Under the pieces are notes generated by a model, which ran no database searches, had not been told where the DNA came from, and worked only from the letters and a program-made list of their open reading frames with translations. From assembly GCA_009363175.1 (NCBI GenBank), contig CP045205.1, positions 992,001-1,056,000 on the forward strand: DNA of 64,000 nt, read 5' to 3'. This DNA is from Citrobacter telavivensis. Its GTDB lineage: Bacteria > Pseudomonadota > Gammaproteobacteria > Enterobacterales > Enterobacteriaceae. The position numbers and the translations under genes were made by a program. Below, in pieces: positions 1-9,366 of this stretch (positions are counted from its first letter, which is position 1; the number at the start of each line of letters is the position of its first letter).

Positions 1-1
1 G

Positions 2-1189
2 CTCGGAACACTGGCGAATTCGCTGGTACTGTTTCTGCTGTTTAGCGCCCACCTGTTTGAAGGCACGGCACAGGTGGTCTTTGTCTGCGTGACCTACATT
101 CTGTGGGGCATGACGTATACCATCATGGATATTCCGTTCTGGTCGCTGGTGCCGACCATTACGCTTGATAAACGTGAGCGTGAGCAGCTGGTACCGTTTC
201 CGCGCTTCTTTGCCAGTCTGGCGGGATTTGTTACCGCCGGGGTGACGTTGCCGTTTGTGAGTTATGTTGGGGGGGAGGATCGTGGGTTCGGTTTCCAGAT
301 GTTCACGCTGGTGCTGATCGCGTTCTTTATTGCCTCCACTATCGTGACATTGCGTAATGTGCATGAAGTGTATTCGTCTGACAGCGAGGCTACCGCTGAC
401 AGTACCCGGCTGTCGCTGAAGTCGATCCTCGCGTTGATCTACAAAAACGATCAACTCTCCTGTCTGCTGGGAATGGCGCTGGCTTACAATGTGGCCGCCA
501 ATATTATTACCGGTTTCGCGATTTATTATTTCACCTATGTGATTGGCGATGCTGACCTTTTCCCGTATTACCTGTCCTATGCCGGCGCGGCGAATTTATT
601 GACGCTGATCCTCTTTCCTCGTCTGGCGAAGGCGCTATCCCGGCGGAGTTTATGGGCGGGCGCGTCGGTGATGCCGGTTCTCAGCGGCGGGGTATTGTTA
701 ATTATGGCGCTGGCTGGATACCACAATGTGTTTCTTATCTGCCTGGCCGGAGTCTTTCTGAACATAGGCACCGCGCTGTTCTGGGTACTACAGGTGATCA
801 TGGTGGCAGACACCGTCGATTACGGTGAGTATAAGTTTAACGTGCGCTGCGAGAGCATTGCCTATGCTGTGCAAACGATGGTGGTAAAGGGCGGCTCCGC
901 GTTTTCGGCTTTCTTTATCGCCGTGGTGCTGGGGATCATTGGCTATATCCCCAATGCGGTTCAGTCTGCTGAAACTATCCTGGGCATGCAGTTCATCATG
1001 ATTGCATTACCGACGCTGTTTTTCATCGTGACGCTGATCCTTTACTTCCGCTACTACCGTCTGAACGGCGATACATTGCGTAAGATCCAGATTCATTTGC
1101 TGGATAAGTATCGTAAAGTGCCGCAGTCCACTTTGCATCCGGAAACACGCCCGATACCGGTTAGCGCGACTGGCGATGTGAAGGCGTAA
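2..1189 (+). CDS. melB: Melibiose permease MelB (5' end missing)
   Basis: Sodium/proton-coupled melibiose symporter of the GPH family in the inner membrane. The frame is open from base 2, so the gene enters from outside the window. About 395 residues are present against roughly 473 for the whole protein, so about the first 80 residues are missing. The visible part matches enterobacterial MelB closely, including the segment ITLDKREREQLVPF and a C-terminus ending in DVKA, and it is rich in membrane helices. The stop lies two bases before the next gene, so the two are probably co-translated. In E. coli melB is the last gene of melAB; here the operon has an extra gene. Confidence 0.96.
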   Translation, partial: LGTLANSLVLFLLFSAHLFEGTAQVVFVCVTYILWGMTYTIMDIPFWSLVPTITLDKREREQLVPFPRFFASLAGFVTAGVTLPFVSYVGGEDRGFGFQMFTLVLIAFFIASTIVTLRNVHEVYSSDSEATADSTRLSLKSILALIYKNDQLSCLLGMALAYNVAANIITGFAIYYFTYVIGDADLFPYYLSYAGAANLLTLILFPRLAKALSRRSLWAGASVMPVLSGGVLLIMALAGYHNVFLICLAGVFLNIGTALFWVLQVIMVADTVDYGEYKFNVRCESIAYAVQTMVVKGGSAFSAFFIAVVLGIIGYIPNAVQSAETILGMQFIMIALPTLFFIVTLILYFRYYRLNGDTLRKIQIHLLDKYRKVPQSTLHPETRPIPVSATGDVKA

Positions 1190-1191
1190 TC

Positions 1192-1446
1192 ATGGAATGG
1201 ATTTCGTTGATAGGCTATCTGGCGGCAAGCCTGACCACGCTCTCTTTTCTGCCGCAGGCGATAAAAGTCATCACCACCCGTAATACGCAGGGGATTTCCG
1301 GACTGATGTACGTCATGTTTGTCTGCGGGTTAGTGATGTGGTTGATTTACGGATTGCTCATTGAGGACACGGCGGTCAGCATGGCGAACTTCCTGACGCT
1401 GGTGTTCGCCTTGCCGATTCTGGTGATCAAATACCGCAGGGGATAG
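1192..1446 (+). CDS. SemiSWEET-family small sugar transporter
   Basis: An 84-residue protein with three predicted membrane helices and the PQ-loop signature LPQAIKVI near residue 21, typical of bacterial SemiSWEETs (MtN3 family). These work as homodimers to pass sugars across the inner membrane. Other family traits are the TRNTQGIS stretch after the first helix and a short basic tail. Its ATG is two bases after the melB stop, which argues for one mel transcript. Involvement with melibiose or its breakdown sugars is inferred from this position. No gene symbol is firmly known to me for this copy. Confidence 0.85.
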   Translation: MEWISLIGYLAASLTTLSFLPQAIKVITTRNTQGISGLMYVMFVCGLVMWLIYGLLIEDTAVSMANFLTLVFALPILVIKYRRG

Positions 1447-1450
1447 TGCA

Positions 1451-1485
1451 AATTGCCGGAGGGCGTTGTGGCTTATCCGGCAATT
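1451..1485. repeat. REP-like palindrome at a convergent gene end
   Basis: A perfect 10-base inverted repeat, AATTGCCGGA and TCCGGCAATT, flanks a 15-base loop. The sequence resembles the GCCGGATAAG type of enterobacterial REP element. It lies between the SemiSWEET gene and yjdF, overlapping the last codons of yjdF, where it could stop or protect transcripts from both sides. Confidence 0.7.
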
Positions 1486-2102
1486 AACCGATAGCGCTTC
1501 AACTGTCGGCAATGAATGCGCGCCAGCAGCATCACCGAGGTTAACGCGCCCAACAGCGCGCAGAACATGTCTGACTGGGTATCCCACGGGTCGCCCTGGG
1601 TACCAAGAAAATCATCCGCGCCTTGTCCCATCGCCAGTGCCGCCCACCATTCAATCAGCTCGTAAGTGGCGCTGATCGCCAGCGCCACGCAGCAAACCAG
1701 AAATGCCAGCATCTTGTTTCCGCGAACAATCTTTCCACGAAGCAGAATTTCGCGCGCCACCAGTGCCGGCACCAGCCCCTGGAAGAAATGCCCCAGTTTG
1801 TCGTACGGATTGCGGCTTAAGCCCAGCCAATCCTGTACCTCAAAACCGATGGGCACTTTGGCGTAGGTGTACATTCCGCCGACCATCAGGATGATGGCGT
1901 GGAAGAAAATCAGCGTATAAAGCAGCGGGGTAAGCGGGTAGCGCGTTGCGGTTGCCAGCAGCAGCGGTACCACAATAATCACCGGCGTCACTTCCATCAG
2001 CCAGGTGATTTTCTCACCCGCCGAGACGCCGGTGTAGATGAGGATAAGCGTCAGTATCAGGGCAGCAACAGTGAGCAGGCCGGGATTCAGTGTGCGGATC
2101 AT
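1473..2102 (-). CDS. yjdF: Inner-membrane protein YjdF (DUF2238)
   Basis: A 209-residue protein with several hydrophobic helices and the length of E. coli YjdF. It sits in the same place as in E. coli, between melB and fumB and facing melB. It contains the segments YDKLGHFFQG and TYELIEWW, whose His, Glu and aromatic residues are characteristic of the family. The function is unknown. The 3' end overlaps the REP-like palindrome. Nothing suggests damage or transfer. Confidence 0.9.
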   Translation of the reverse strand: MIRTLNPGLLTVAALILTLILIYTGVSAGEKITWLMEVTPVIIVVPLLLATATRYPLTPLLYTLIFFHAIILMVGGMYTYAKVPIGFEVQDWLGLSRNPYDKLGHFFQGLVPALVAREILLRGKIVRGNKMLAFLVCCVALAISATYELIEWWAALAMGQGADDFLGTQGDPWDTQSDMFCALLGALTSVMLLARIHCRQLKRYRLIAG

Positions 2103-2184
2103 CGAGATTCTCTCAGTAAGGGAAAAGACGACTATTCACCGATGCCGATAAAAATTCAACGTCTGCTATGGGAGGATAATAAGT

Positions 2185-2241
2185 GGCCCGGGGGGATCAC
2201 CGGACTGCCCTCAAACGTTGAGAACCGTCCGGTGCCGGGCC
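2185..2241 (-). terminator. Probable fumB terminator
   Basis: A long inverted repeat lies just past the fumB stop: GGCCCGG at 2185-2191 with CCGGGCC at 2235-2241, and CACCGGAC at 2198-2205 with GTCCGGTG at 2227-2234. On the minus strand it is followed by a short A/T stretch (TTATTATT). The stem is strong and the T tract imperfect, so termination is likely but unproven. Confidence 0.55.
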
Positions 2242-2248
2242 GAAGAGG

Positions 2249-3895
2249 TTATTTCGCGCAGTTAGCGCACTGCTTGCTGACTATCTGCTGGAAGAAATCG
2301 TTGCCTTTGTCATCCACCAGGATGAACGCCGGGAAATCTTCCACTTCAATTTTCCAGATAGCCTCCATACCCAGTTCCGGATACTCAATGCATTCCAGAT
2401 GCTTGATACTCTGCTGCGCCAGGACCGCTGCCGGGCCGCCAATGCTGCCCAGATAGAAGCCGCCGTGTTTCTGGCAGGCATCGGTCACCTGCTGACTGCG
2501 GTTGCCTTTCGCCAGCATGATCATGCTGCCGCCGTGTGATTGCAGCAGATCAACATAGGAATCCATGCGGCCTGCGGTGGTCGGCCCTAATGAACCTGAC
2601 GGATAGCCCGCCGGTGTTTTCGCCGGACCCGCGTAGTAGATGGGGTGATCTTTAATGTACTGCGGCAACCCTTCGCCAGATTCGATACGCTCTTTCAGCT
2701 TCGCATGCGCAATATCGCGACCCACGATAATGGTTCCGGTCAGCGACAGGCGGGTTGAAACCGGGTACTGCGAAAGCTGAGCCAGGATCGCTTTCATCGG
2801 GCGGTTGAGGTCAACTTTTACCACTTCGCCTTCGCCGGCCTGGCGCAGGGCTTGCGGGATGTACTGGCCTGGGTTGTGCTCCAGTTTTTCGATCCAGATC
2901 CCTTCGCGGTTGATTTTTGCCTTGATGTTACGGTCTGCCGAGCAGGAGACGCCCATACCGACCGGACAGGAGGCACCGTGACGCGGCAGGCGGATCACGC
3001 GGATATCGTGGGCGAAATATTTGCCGCCAAACTGCGCGCCGAGACCGAGTTTTTGCGCCTCTTCCAGCAGTTCCTGTTCCAGTTGTGTGTCGCGGAACGC
3101 CTGACCGTGCTCGTTACCGGTGACCGGCAGCGCATCGTAGTAGTGCGTGCTGGCGAGCTTCACGGTTTTCAGCGTGCTTTCTGCGGACGTACCGCCAATC
3201 ACAAAGGCGATATGGTACGGCGGGCAGGCTGCGGTGCCGAGGGTACGCATCTTCTCAACGAGGAAATTTTTCAGCTTGCCCGGGGTGAGCAGCGCTTTAG
3301 TTTCCTGATACAGATAGGTTTTGTTGGCAGAACCGCCGCCTTTCGCCACGCAGAGGAACTTATATTCATCGCCATCAACGGTGTAGAGGTCGATCTGTGC
3401 CGGCAGGTTGGTACCGGTGTTCACCTCTTTGTACATATCCAGCGCGGCGTTCTGTGAATAGCGCAGGTTGTCTTCGATATAGGTGTTGTACACCCCTTTT
3501 GACAACGCGGCTTCGTCACCACCCCCGGTCCAGACACGCTGGCCTTTTTTCCCCATGATAATGGCCGTACCGGTATCCTGACAGGTCGGCAGAATGCCTT
3601 TAGCGGCGATTTCGGAGTTTCTCAGGAATTGCAGCGCGACGTATTTATCGTTTTCGCTGGCTTCGGGGTCGTGGAGAATGGCGGCAACTTGTTGCTGATG
3701 TTCGGGGCGGAGCATGAAGGAGGCATCGTGGAAGGCTTGTTGCGCCAGTAGCGTCAGGGCTTGCGGCTCAACCTTCAGTATGGACTCGCCTTCAAACTCA
3801 CTTACGCTGACATAATCGGAAGTGAGCAGGTAGTACTCTGTTTCATCTTTCCCCATCGGGAAAGGTGCCTGATAGAAGAACTCTTTATTTGACAT
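2249..3895 (-). CDS. fumB: Class I fumarate hydratase FumB, anaerobic
   Basis: An oxygen-sensitive [4Fe-4S] fumarase of 548 residues, the normal length for FumA/FumB. It interconverts malate and fumarate and in anaerobic cells supplies fumarate for respiration. Three cluster cysteines are visible in ILPTCQDTG (near 105), ACPPYH (near 223) and GVSCSAD (near 317). The N-terminus MSNKEFFYQAPF and the position next to dcuB identify FumB rather than FumA. The gap to dcuB is 76 bases and contains a GC hairpin, so it may be read through from dcuB as in E. coli, with partial attenuation. Confidence 0.97.
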   Translation of the reverse strand: MSNKEFFYQAPFPMGKDETEYYLLTSDYVSVSEFEGESILKVEPQALTLLAQQAFHDASFMLRPEHQQQVAAILHDPEASENDKYVALQFLRNSEIAAKGILPTCQDTGTAIIMGKKGQRVWTGGGDEAALSKGVYNTYIEDNLRYSQNAALDMYKEVNTGTNLPAQIDLYTVDGDEYKFLCVAKGGGSANKTYLYQETKALLTPGKLKNFLVEKMRTLGTAACPPYHIAFVIGGTSAESTLKTVKLASTHYYDALPVTGNEHGQAFRDTQLEQELLEEAQKLGLGAQFGGKYFAHDIRVIRLPRHGASCPVGMGVSCSADRNIKAKINREGIWIEKLEHNPGQYIPQALRQAGEGEVVKVDLNRPMKAILAQLSQYPVSTRLSLTGTIIVGRDIAHAKLKERIESGEGLPQYIKDHPIYYAGPAKTPAGYPSGSLGPTTAGRMDSYVDLLQSHGGSMIMLAKGNRSQQVTDACQKHGGFYLGSIGGPAAVLAQQSIKHLECIEYPELGMEAIWKIEVEDFPAFILVDDKGNDFFQQIVSKQCANCAK

Positions 3896-3938
3896 GTGCT
3901 TCCAGCCTATTGATTTCTTTTAATATCATAAGTGACGC

Positions 3939-3958
3939 GCCGCCCGGTGAAGGGCGGC
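3939..3958 (-). other. GC-rich hairpin between dcuB and fumB
   Basis: Inverted repeat GCCGCCC, loop GGTGAA, GGGCGGC. No T run follows it on the minus strand, so it is not a classical terminator. It could stabilise the 3' end of dcuB mRNA or lower fumB expression relative to dcuB. Confidence 0.45.
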
Positions 3959-3971
3959 ACGCGGGAGACCT

Positions 3972-5312
3972 TTACAGGAATCCGTACATGGCAGCAAAGA
4001 TCCAGCCAAAGACGCAGGAGACGCTCACGCCAATCAAACCCGGCAGAATAAAGCTGTGGTTGATGACGAAACGACCAATGCGGGTGGTACCGGAACGGTC
4101 AAACTGAATCGCAGCCAGATCGCTTGGATAGGTCGGCAGAATGTAGTAGCCGTAGCACGCCGGGGCAGATGCCACGATGTACGCCGGGTCAACGCCGATC
4201 GCCAGAGCGACTGGAACGATAGCCGCCAGCGCCGCAGCCTGGGAGTTAACAAATTTGGACACCAGCAGCAGAACAATTGCATAGGCCCACGGATACTCTT
4301 TCACCATCTCGCCCAGCACGCCCTGGATCTCATCCATATGGGCACCGAACATGGTCTCTGCCATCCAGGCGATACCGTACACCGCCACAATCGCGATCAT
4401 ACCTGAACGGAAGACTTCGTTTTTAGAGATTGAAGCGGGATTGGTTTTGGTCAGGATAATAATCAGCGCGCCGGTCAACAGCATGAACATCTGGATAACC
4501 AGCACCATTGACAACGCTTTGCCGCCAAAGGAAGGACGCAGCTCGGAGAAAGCACCCAGAATGGCTACAATCGCGATAGAGCCCAGGAAGATCCACATCG
4601 CCAGCCAGTTGCTTTTCGGCAGCTTTTTGTCCAGCAGCGTTGCGGTGTCACCATACACGTAGTGATGGTTTTCCGGTACGGAGATGAATTTCTGGAAGTC
4701 TTCGTCTTTATCCAGATCTTTACCGCGGAACCAGCTGAAAATACCGATTGCCAGGATACCCAACAGCGTGGACGGGATGGTGATTGCCAGCAGGTCGAGG
4801 AATTCCAGGTGTTTACCTTCAAACGTCACATTACCCAGCATCGCAACCAGAGAAACCACTGCGACTGATACTGGACTTGCGATAATCCCCATTTGCGCGC
4901 CGATGGAGCTGGCGGCCATTGGACGTTCCGGGCGAATGTTGTTTTTAATCGCAACGTCGTAAATGATTGGCAGGATCGTGTAGACCACGTGGCCGGTACC
5001 GCAGAGGATAGTCAGGGTACAGGTCACGAACGGCGCAACGATAGAGACATATTTTGGGTTGCGGCGCAGCAGTTTCTCTGCGATCTGCAACATGACATCC
5101 AGACCCCCGGAGGCCTGTAGGGTTGCTGAGGCCGCGACCACCGCGATGATCACCAGCATAACGTCAACCGGTGGTTTACCCGGCTGGAGGTGGAAAACGA
5201 AGACCAGAATGACCAGGCCGATACCGCCTAACAAACCCAGCGCGATACCGCCCTTTCTGGCACCATAAAACAAACATATTAATATTATGAGAAGTTGTAT
5301 ACTAAATAGCAT
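3972..5312 (-). CDS. dcuB: Anaerobic C4-dicarboxylate transporter DcuB
   Basis: A 446-residue inner-membrane antiporter of the Dcu family with about a dozen hydrophobic segments. It exchanges external fumarate, malate or aspartate for internal succinate during fumarate respiration. Length and sequence agree with E. coli DcuB along the whole protein. It is upstream of fumB and downstream of its regulators dcuSR. In E. coli DcuB also acts as a co-sensor for DcuS. A 636-base AT-rich region upstream gives room for control by FNR, NarL, CRP and DcuR, as known in E. coli. Confidence 0.97.
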   Translation of the reverse strand: MLFSIQLLIILICLFYGARKGGIALGLLGGIGLVILVFVFHLQPGKPPVDVMLVIIAVVAASATLQASGGLDVMLQIAEKLLRRNPKYVSIVAPFVTCTLTILCGTGHVVYTILPIIYDVAIKNNIRPERPMAASSIGAQMGIIASPVSVAVVSLVAMLGNVTFEGKHLEFLDLLAITIPSTLLGILAIGIFSWFRGKDLDKDEDFQKFISVPENHHYVYGDTATLLDKKLPKSNWLAMWIFLGSIAIVAILGAFSELRPSFGGKALSMVLVIQMFMLLTGALIIILTKTNPASISKNEVFRSGMIAIVAVYGIAWMAETMFGAHMDEIQGVLGEMVKEYPWAYAIVLLLVSKFVNSQAAALAAIVPVALAIGVDPAYIVASAPACYGYYILPTYPSDLAAIQFDRSGTTRIGRFVINHSFILPGLIGVSVSCVFGWIFAAMYGFL

Positions 5313-5948
5313 TTATTTACCCTCGCGATAAACCAGTCAATTTTGATAAATGGATCACAGCCATGTTCTGTTTTTTGTGTAGTGGGCGCAGAGCCTGGCT
5401 AATATTCGTTTCGTCTGAAAGTGTGATTAGTTTCTAAACATTGAATAAAAGTTTTTCATAAGGAACATGGAAACTCTTATCGTTTTTTCAGGCTGTTTTC
5501 AGAAAGCAAGACTCTCTGGCGATGGGCAGTGTTGAAAAAGGAGAGCAGAAGCAGTTTCGGGATCTTTTTTTGTATCTTTATGAAAAATATGAACATGTCA
5601 TCTGCTCACAGAGTGTGCTTATCCCTAAGATGTAGCATGAGCTCCGTTGCTACCGTTTATCGTTTTTGTTAATCCGTCTGGTTATTTCCAGACTACTCCT
5701 TTGTGATTAAAAATACACACTCTATGAGGTGGATAATACTTTATTAACTTTTGTTAGCGTTTTTGAAATTAAAAACAATGCTATGTCGGATAATAATAAA
5801 GCATTGATAAATGTGAAATGATGCAATTATATTTGATCTGGCACAATTTCTGAATTTTCAGATAGTAACCTTAACCTTTTTATTTTTTCATTATTGTAAT
5901 AATTGTTACCAATATATAACGAAATAACGCAAGGTTAAGATTCTTCTT
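5313..5948 (-). promoter_or_regulatory. AT-rich control region upstream of dcuB
   Basis: There is no convincing gene in these 636 bases between dcuB and the dcuR stop. The DNA is strongly AT-rich. A small hairpin (GTCTGG/CCAGAC, 5676-5693) and a widely spaced inverted repeat CTTAACCTT (5870-5878) with AAGGTTAAG (5931-5939) are visible; the latter could close the dcuSR message. Exact FNR or DcuR sites could not be fixed by eye. That this is the dcuB promoter region is inferred from position and from E. coli. Confidence 0.5.
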
Positions 5949-6668
5949 CTACTGACAATATTGCTTAAGTAAAGAATAATGTTCTGCCTGAATACGGTAG
6001 CGGTAAACCGGTCTGCCCGTGACGCCATAATGAATGCTGGTGACCAGAATATGGCAGTTAACCAACCAAATGAGGTATTTGCGGCAGGAGACGCGGGAGA
6101 TATTCACCGCATTCGCCAGCTCATCGGTTGAAAACTCATAATCCTGATGCGCATCAATCCACTGACACAGCGTACGCAGCGTTTGCGGCGTTAGCCCTTT
6201 CGGCAGGCGGCGAGTGTCCTGCTCATTGGACGCACTGCCGTGAATCAGTTGGTCCAGCTCTGACTGCTCATAATACTGGTGCTTGTCCATGTCCCTTTTC
6301 TTTTGCAGCCAGCTGGTGAGGGCTTCTTCAAAACGTGAGGCCTGAAACGGCTTGATTAAGTAATCAACGACGCCGTAGTGCAGCGAGTCCTTAATCGTTA
6401 TGGCATCGGCGGCAGACGAGATGACAATGACATCAATTTTGCAGCCGGCGGCATGCAGAAGGGGAAGCAGATCCAGCCCATTCTCTTTCTGCATGTAAAT
6501 ATCCAGCAAAATCAGGTCTATCTGAACGTCGCTATGAAAAATAACTTCTTTGGCTTTCTCCAGCGTTGAGGCGGTTCCGCAGCACTGAAAACCGGGGATC
6601 TGTGCGACATAGCGGCGGTTTAACTCCGCTACCATTGCGTCGTCATCGATAATAAAGACATTGATCAT
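5949..6668 (-). CDS. dcuR: Response regulator DcuR
   Basis: A 239-residue CitB-type response regulator. The N-terminal receiver has the acidic cluster DDD at 8-10 and the phospho-acceptor Asp56 in LILLDIYM. The C-terminal half carries a helix-turn-helix DNA-binding region (NAVNISRVSCRKYL). Phosphorylated by DcuS, it activates dcuB, fumB and the frd operon in E. coli. Its start overlaps the dcuS stop by four bases, so the pair is translationally coupled. Confidence 0.97.
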   Translation of the reverse strand: MINVFIIDDDAMVAELNRRYVAQIPGFQCCGTASTLEKAKEVIFHSDVQIDLILLDIYMQKENGLDLLPLLHAAGCKIDVIVISSAADAITIKDSLHYGVVDYLIKPFQASRFEEALTSWLQKKRDMDKHQYYEQSELDQLIHGSASNEQDTRRLPKGLTPQTLRTLCQWIDAHQDYEFSTDELANAVNISRVSCRKYLIWLVNCHILVTSIHYGVTGRPVYRYRIQAEHYSLLKQYCQ

Positions 6669-8296
6669 GTGCTGGCCCTCTGCCCATCCCAGGGTATTTG
6701 TACAAAAAATTGTGTGAAAACGCCAGGTTCGGATTCCACAAAAATATTGCCGCCAAGACTTTCAACTTGTTGTTTAACAAGCGCTAAACCGACGCCGCGT
6801 TCAGTTCCTTTAGACGAGACGCCTTTCTCAAAGATAGCGTCAACACGGTGCGGTTCGATGCCGGGACCATCGTCACTCACTTCACAATGCAACCAGCCAT
6901 TGCGATAGTATAAGGAGACGTTGATTTCACCTCCTGACTGCTGTGCTAACGCGTCGATCGCGTTTTCAATCAAATTTCCGAGCGCGGTGATCAATACCGC
7001 AATTTGATCTTCATTGCCGCTGTCCGGTAATTGGCTGTCATGGCTAATCACCAGTTTGTGCCCTGAATCGGATGTGCGATTAATCTTACTGAGTAAAAAG
7101 CCCGCAATGACCGGCGATCTAATTTTGCCTAGCAGTGAGCCGATCTCTTCCTGATAGTTGTTAGCCGTCCTGATAATATAGTCTTCAAGTTGCTTATAAC
7201 TCTTCAGATGTAACAATCCCAGAATCACATGTAATTTATTCATGAATTCGTGGGATCGTTCACGGAGTGAGTCGGCATAGTTCACCATGCCATCGAGGCG
7301 CTGCATCAACTTGCGAACTTCCGTTTTGTCCCTGAAGGTGGAGATCGCGCCAATAATCTTGCCGTCGCTACGAACCGGGACGGTATTAATGAGCAGCAAC
7401 CGGTCTTTGATGTTGATCTCTTCATCGCGGTGCGGCGTACCGTCGCGCAAAACTTCGCTGAGATCCACCACCTGCGACCAGGCGTGGCTGAGCGTGGAAA
7501 ACTGGGGATCGTCCTGTGACTTGCGATAGTTCAGCAATTCCTGGGCGGCATCGTTAATCAACGTCACTTCGCCTTTGTCGTCAACGGCGATCACCCCTTC
7601 CTTGATCGACTGTAGCATCGCCTGGCGCTGTTCAAACAGGGTGGAAATCTCATATGGCTCCAGACCAAACAGGATGCGCTTGAGCACTTTCACCAGCACC
7701 CAGGTGCCCAGCAGACCCACCAGCACGCCAAAAAGTACGGACCAGATAATACTGCCACGACTGTTGTTAATCTGTTCGGTGACCCGGCTCAGTTCCAGAC
7801 CGATCGCCACCACCCCAATCTGGCGGTGATTGTCGTCATAAATGGGGGTGAAAACGCGCAGCGCCTGGGCGAGAAAGCCCCGGTTGATGGCAATATTCTC
7901 TTTGCCATCTAACGCCCGCAAAATATCGTCGCCTTTAAACGGCTGTCCGATGCGCTGGGCTTCCGGGTGGGAATAACGCAGGCTTTTCATGTCGGTGACG
8001 ACAATAAACAGCATATCGTTACGCTTGCGCACCGCTTCGGCAATTGCCTGAATCCCGCTATCCTCCGGTTTTTTCATCAACCCCCTGCGGATCTCCGGCG
8101 AGTCTGCCAGCGTTCGGGCAACGGCCAGCGCCTTATTTGCTAACGCATCACGCGTCATGTGGCTGATTTGTGAGAAGTAGAACAGGTGGACGACCAGTAG
8201 TACAGAAAACAACACGGCGCTGACCATCAATATTACCGTCGTACCGAGTTTCATCGGCCGTGTACGTAGCGTGCGGCAAGGCAGAGAGTGTCTCAT
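6665..8296 (-). CDS. dcuS: C4-dicarboxylate sensor histidine kinase DcuS
   Basis: A membrane sensor kinase of 543 residues, equal to E. coli DcuS when the ATG at 8296 (MRHSLPCR) is used; the frame stays open further upstream but without similarity. Order: helix 1 (about 20-40), periplasmic PAS domain binding fumarate or malate, helix 2 (about 180-200), cytoplasmic PAS (about 220-320), the phospho-acceptor His in RSHEFMNKLH, and a HATPase domain with N- and G-boxes (NLIENA, DDGPGI, GVGLAL). It phosphorylates DcuR. Confidence 0.97.
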   Translation of the reverse strand: MRHSLPCRTLRTRPMKLGTTVILMVSAVLFSVLLVVHLFYFSQISHMTRDALANKALAVARTLADSPEIRRGLMKKPEDSGIQAIAEAVRKRNDMLFIVVTDMKSLRYSHPEAQRIGQPFKGDDILRALDGKENIAINRGFLAQALRVFTPIYDDNHRQIGVVAIGLELSRVTEQINNSRGSIIWSVLFGVLVGLLGTWVLVKVLKRILFGLEPYEISTLFEQRQAMLQSIKEGVIAVDDKGEVTLINDAAQELLNYRKSQDDPQFSTLSHAWSQVVDLSEVLRDGTPHRDEEINIKDRLLLINTVPVRSDGKIIGAISTFRDKTEVRKLMQRLDGMVNYADSLRERSHEFMNKLHVILGLLHLKSYKQLEDYIIRTANNYQEEIGSLLGKIRSPVIAGFLLSKINRTSDSGHKLVISHDSQLPDSGNEDQIAVLITALGNLIENAIDALAQQSGGEINVSLYYRNGWLHCEVSDDGPGIEPHRVDAIFEKGVSSKGTERGVGLALVKQQVESLGGNIFVESEPGVFTQFFVQIPWDGQRAST

Positions 8297-8415
8297 TGTG
8301 GTCCCGGGTTCACTGTTCGTGTGGTTATTATCCCTATTGGGACACGTAATTCCAAGGTGGCAGGGAAATTCACCGGAGCAGGTACGCAATTATCGGACAA
8401 TTATTGCGCTTACCG

Positions 8416-9366
8416 TTAGCAACCTGCGGCAATAAAATCGCCATTGGCGCTAATCGGGATCACCGTTAAGAACAGGATCGTGGCAAAAAGAATCAGCACC
8501 ACGCCACCGACAATTCTGGCTGCAGGCGCCAGCCATTTCAGGGCCGGATGTCCAGTGCCGAACCATGAGAGCGTCTGATTGCGGGCATAGCGTACCGCCA
8601 GAGACAGTCCCATGATTGACAGCGCGGTGCCAAAGGACATGGTCATCACCGCCGCAATGCCCCAGGTGACGATGCCGAGCGCGTTGGAAAATAACAGGAT
8701 CATGATCGCCCCACTGCACGGCCGGGCGCCGATGGCGAGAATCACCCCCAGTCGGGTTTTCCAGTTGCCGTCCTCCAGCGTCTTCCCGACGCCGTGATGC
8801 CCGCAGCCGCACTTCTCGTCATGGATATGCAGGGGAGTAAACCGGGTGAAGGTGATGGGACGCAGGGATTTTAAAGCATGATAGATCATAAACGCGCCAA
8901 ACCCGGCGATCAGCACCGCGCTAATTTTCTCAACGTACCACCGGCTGGTGCTCAAATCACCGGATGCCAGGTTAAAGCCAATCGCGAGGATAAACACAAA
9001 CAGAATCGCGCTGACGCCTTGCATCAGGCTGCCAACAAAAGGCACAACCCGTGCAGCCAGCAGGCTTTCCTTATTGGTACTCAGATAAGTCGTCACGATG
9101 AACTTCCCATGTCCCGGCCCGATGGCATGCAGCACGCCGTACAGAAAGGCCCCCGTCAGTAACCAGAAACCGCCGCTGTACTGATGATTATTCAACTGCA
9201 GCAGGTACATCACCAGATAACGGTGCAGCGTGATTTGCGTCGCCAGACACCATTGAATGAATGCCCCCCAGTGCAGATGCAGGGTATAGCCGACCCCGAA
9301 CAGTGTCAGAGTCAGGAGTCCTGCCAGCGACAGGCGCAGAGAGGGATGGCGTCCGGATGCGATCAT
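8416..9366 (-). CDS. NicO-family nickel/cobalt transporter
   Basis: A 316-residue membrane protein. The motif HAIGPGHGK near residue 80 matches the HxxxPGHxK signature of NicO/RcnA-type transporters, and a second family motif, IGARPCSGA, lies near 212. A His/Cys-rich loop (HIHDEKCGCGHHG, near 180) between helices is a likely metal-binding segment. These proteins move Ni2+ or Co2+ across the inner membrane. The direction (export or import) cannot be read from sequence, and it is not the E. coli RcnA sequence. It lies 119 bases upstream of dcuS in the same direction, probably as a separate unit. Confidence 0.8.
   Translation of the reverse strand: MIASGRHPSLRLSLAGLLTLTLFGVGYTLHLHWGAFIQWCLATQITLHRYLVMYLLQLNNHQYSGGFWLLTGAFLYGVLHAIGPGHGKFIVTTYLSTNKESLLAARVVPFVGSLMQGVSAILFVFILAIGFNLASGDLSTSRWYVEKISAVLIAGFGAFMIYHALKSLRPITFTRFTPLHIHDEKCGCGHHGVGKTLEDGNWKTRLGVILAIGARPCSGAIMILLFSNALGIVTWGIAAVMTMSFGTALSIMGLSLAVRYARNQTLSWFGTGHPALKWLAPAARIVGGVVLILFATILFLTVIPISANGDFIAAGC

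Noticed and set aside
1466..1894. Several short plus-strand frames inside yjdF
   Set aside because: They are antisense shadows of yjdF without similarity to known proteins.
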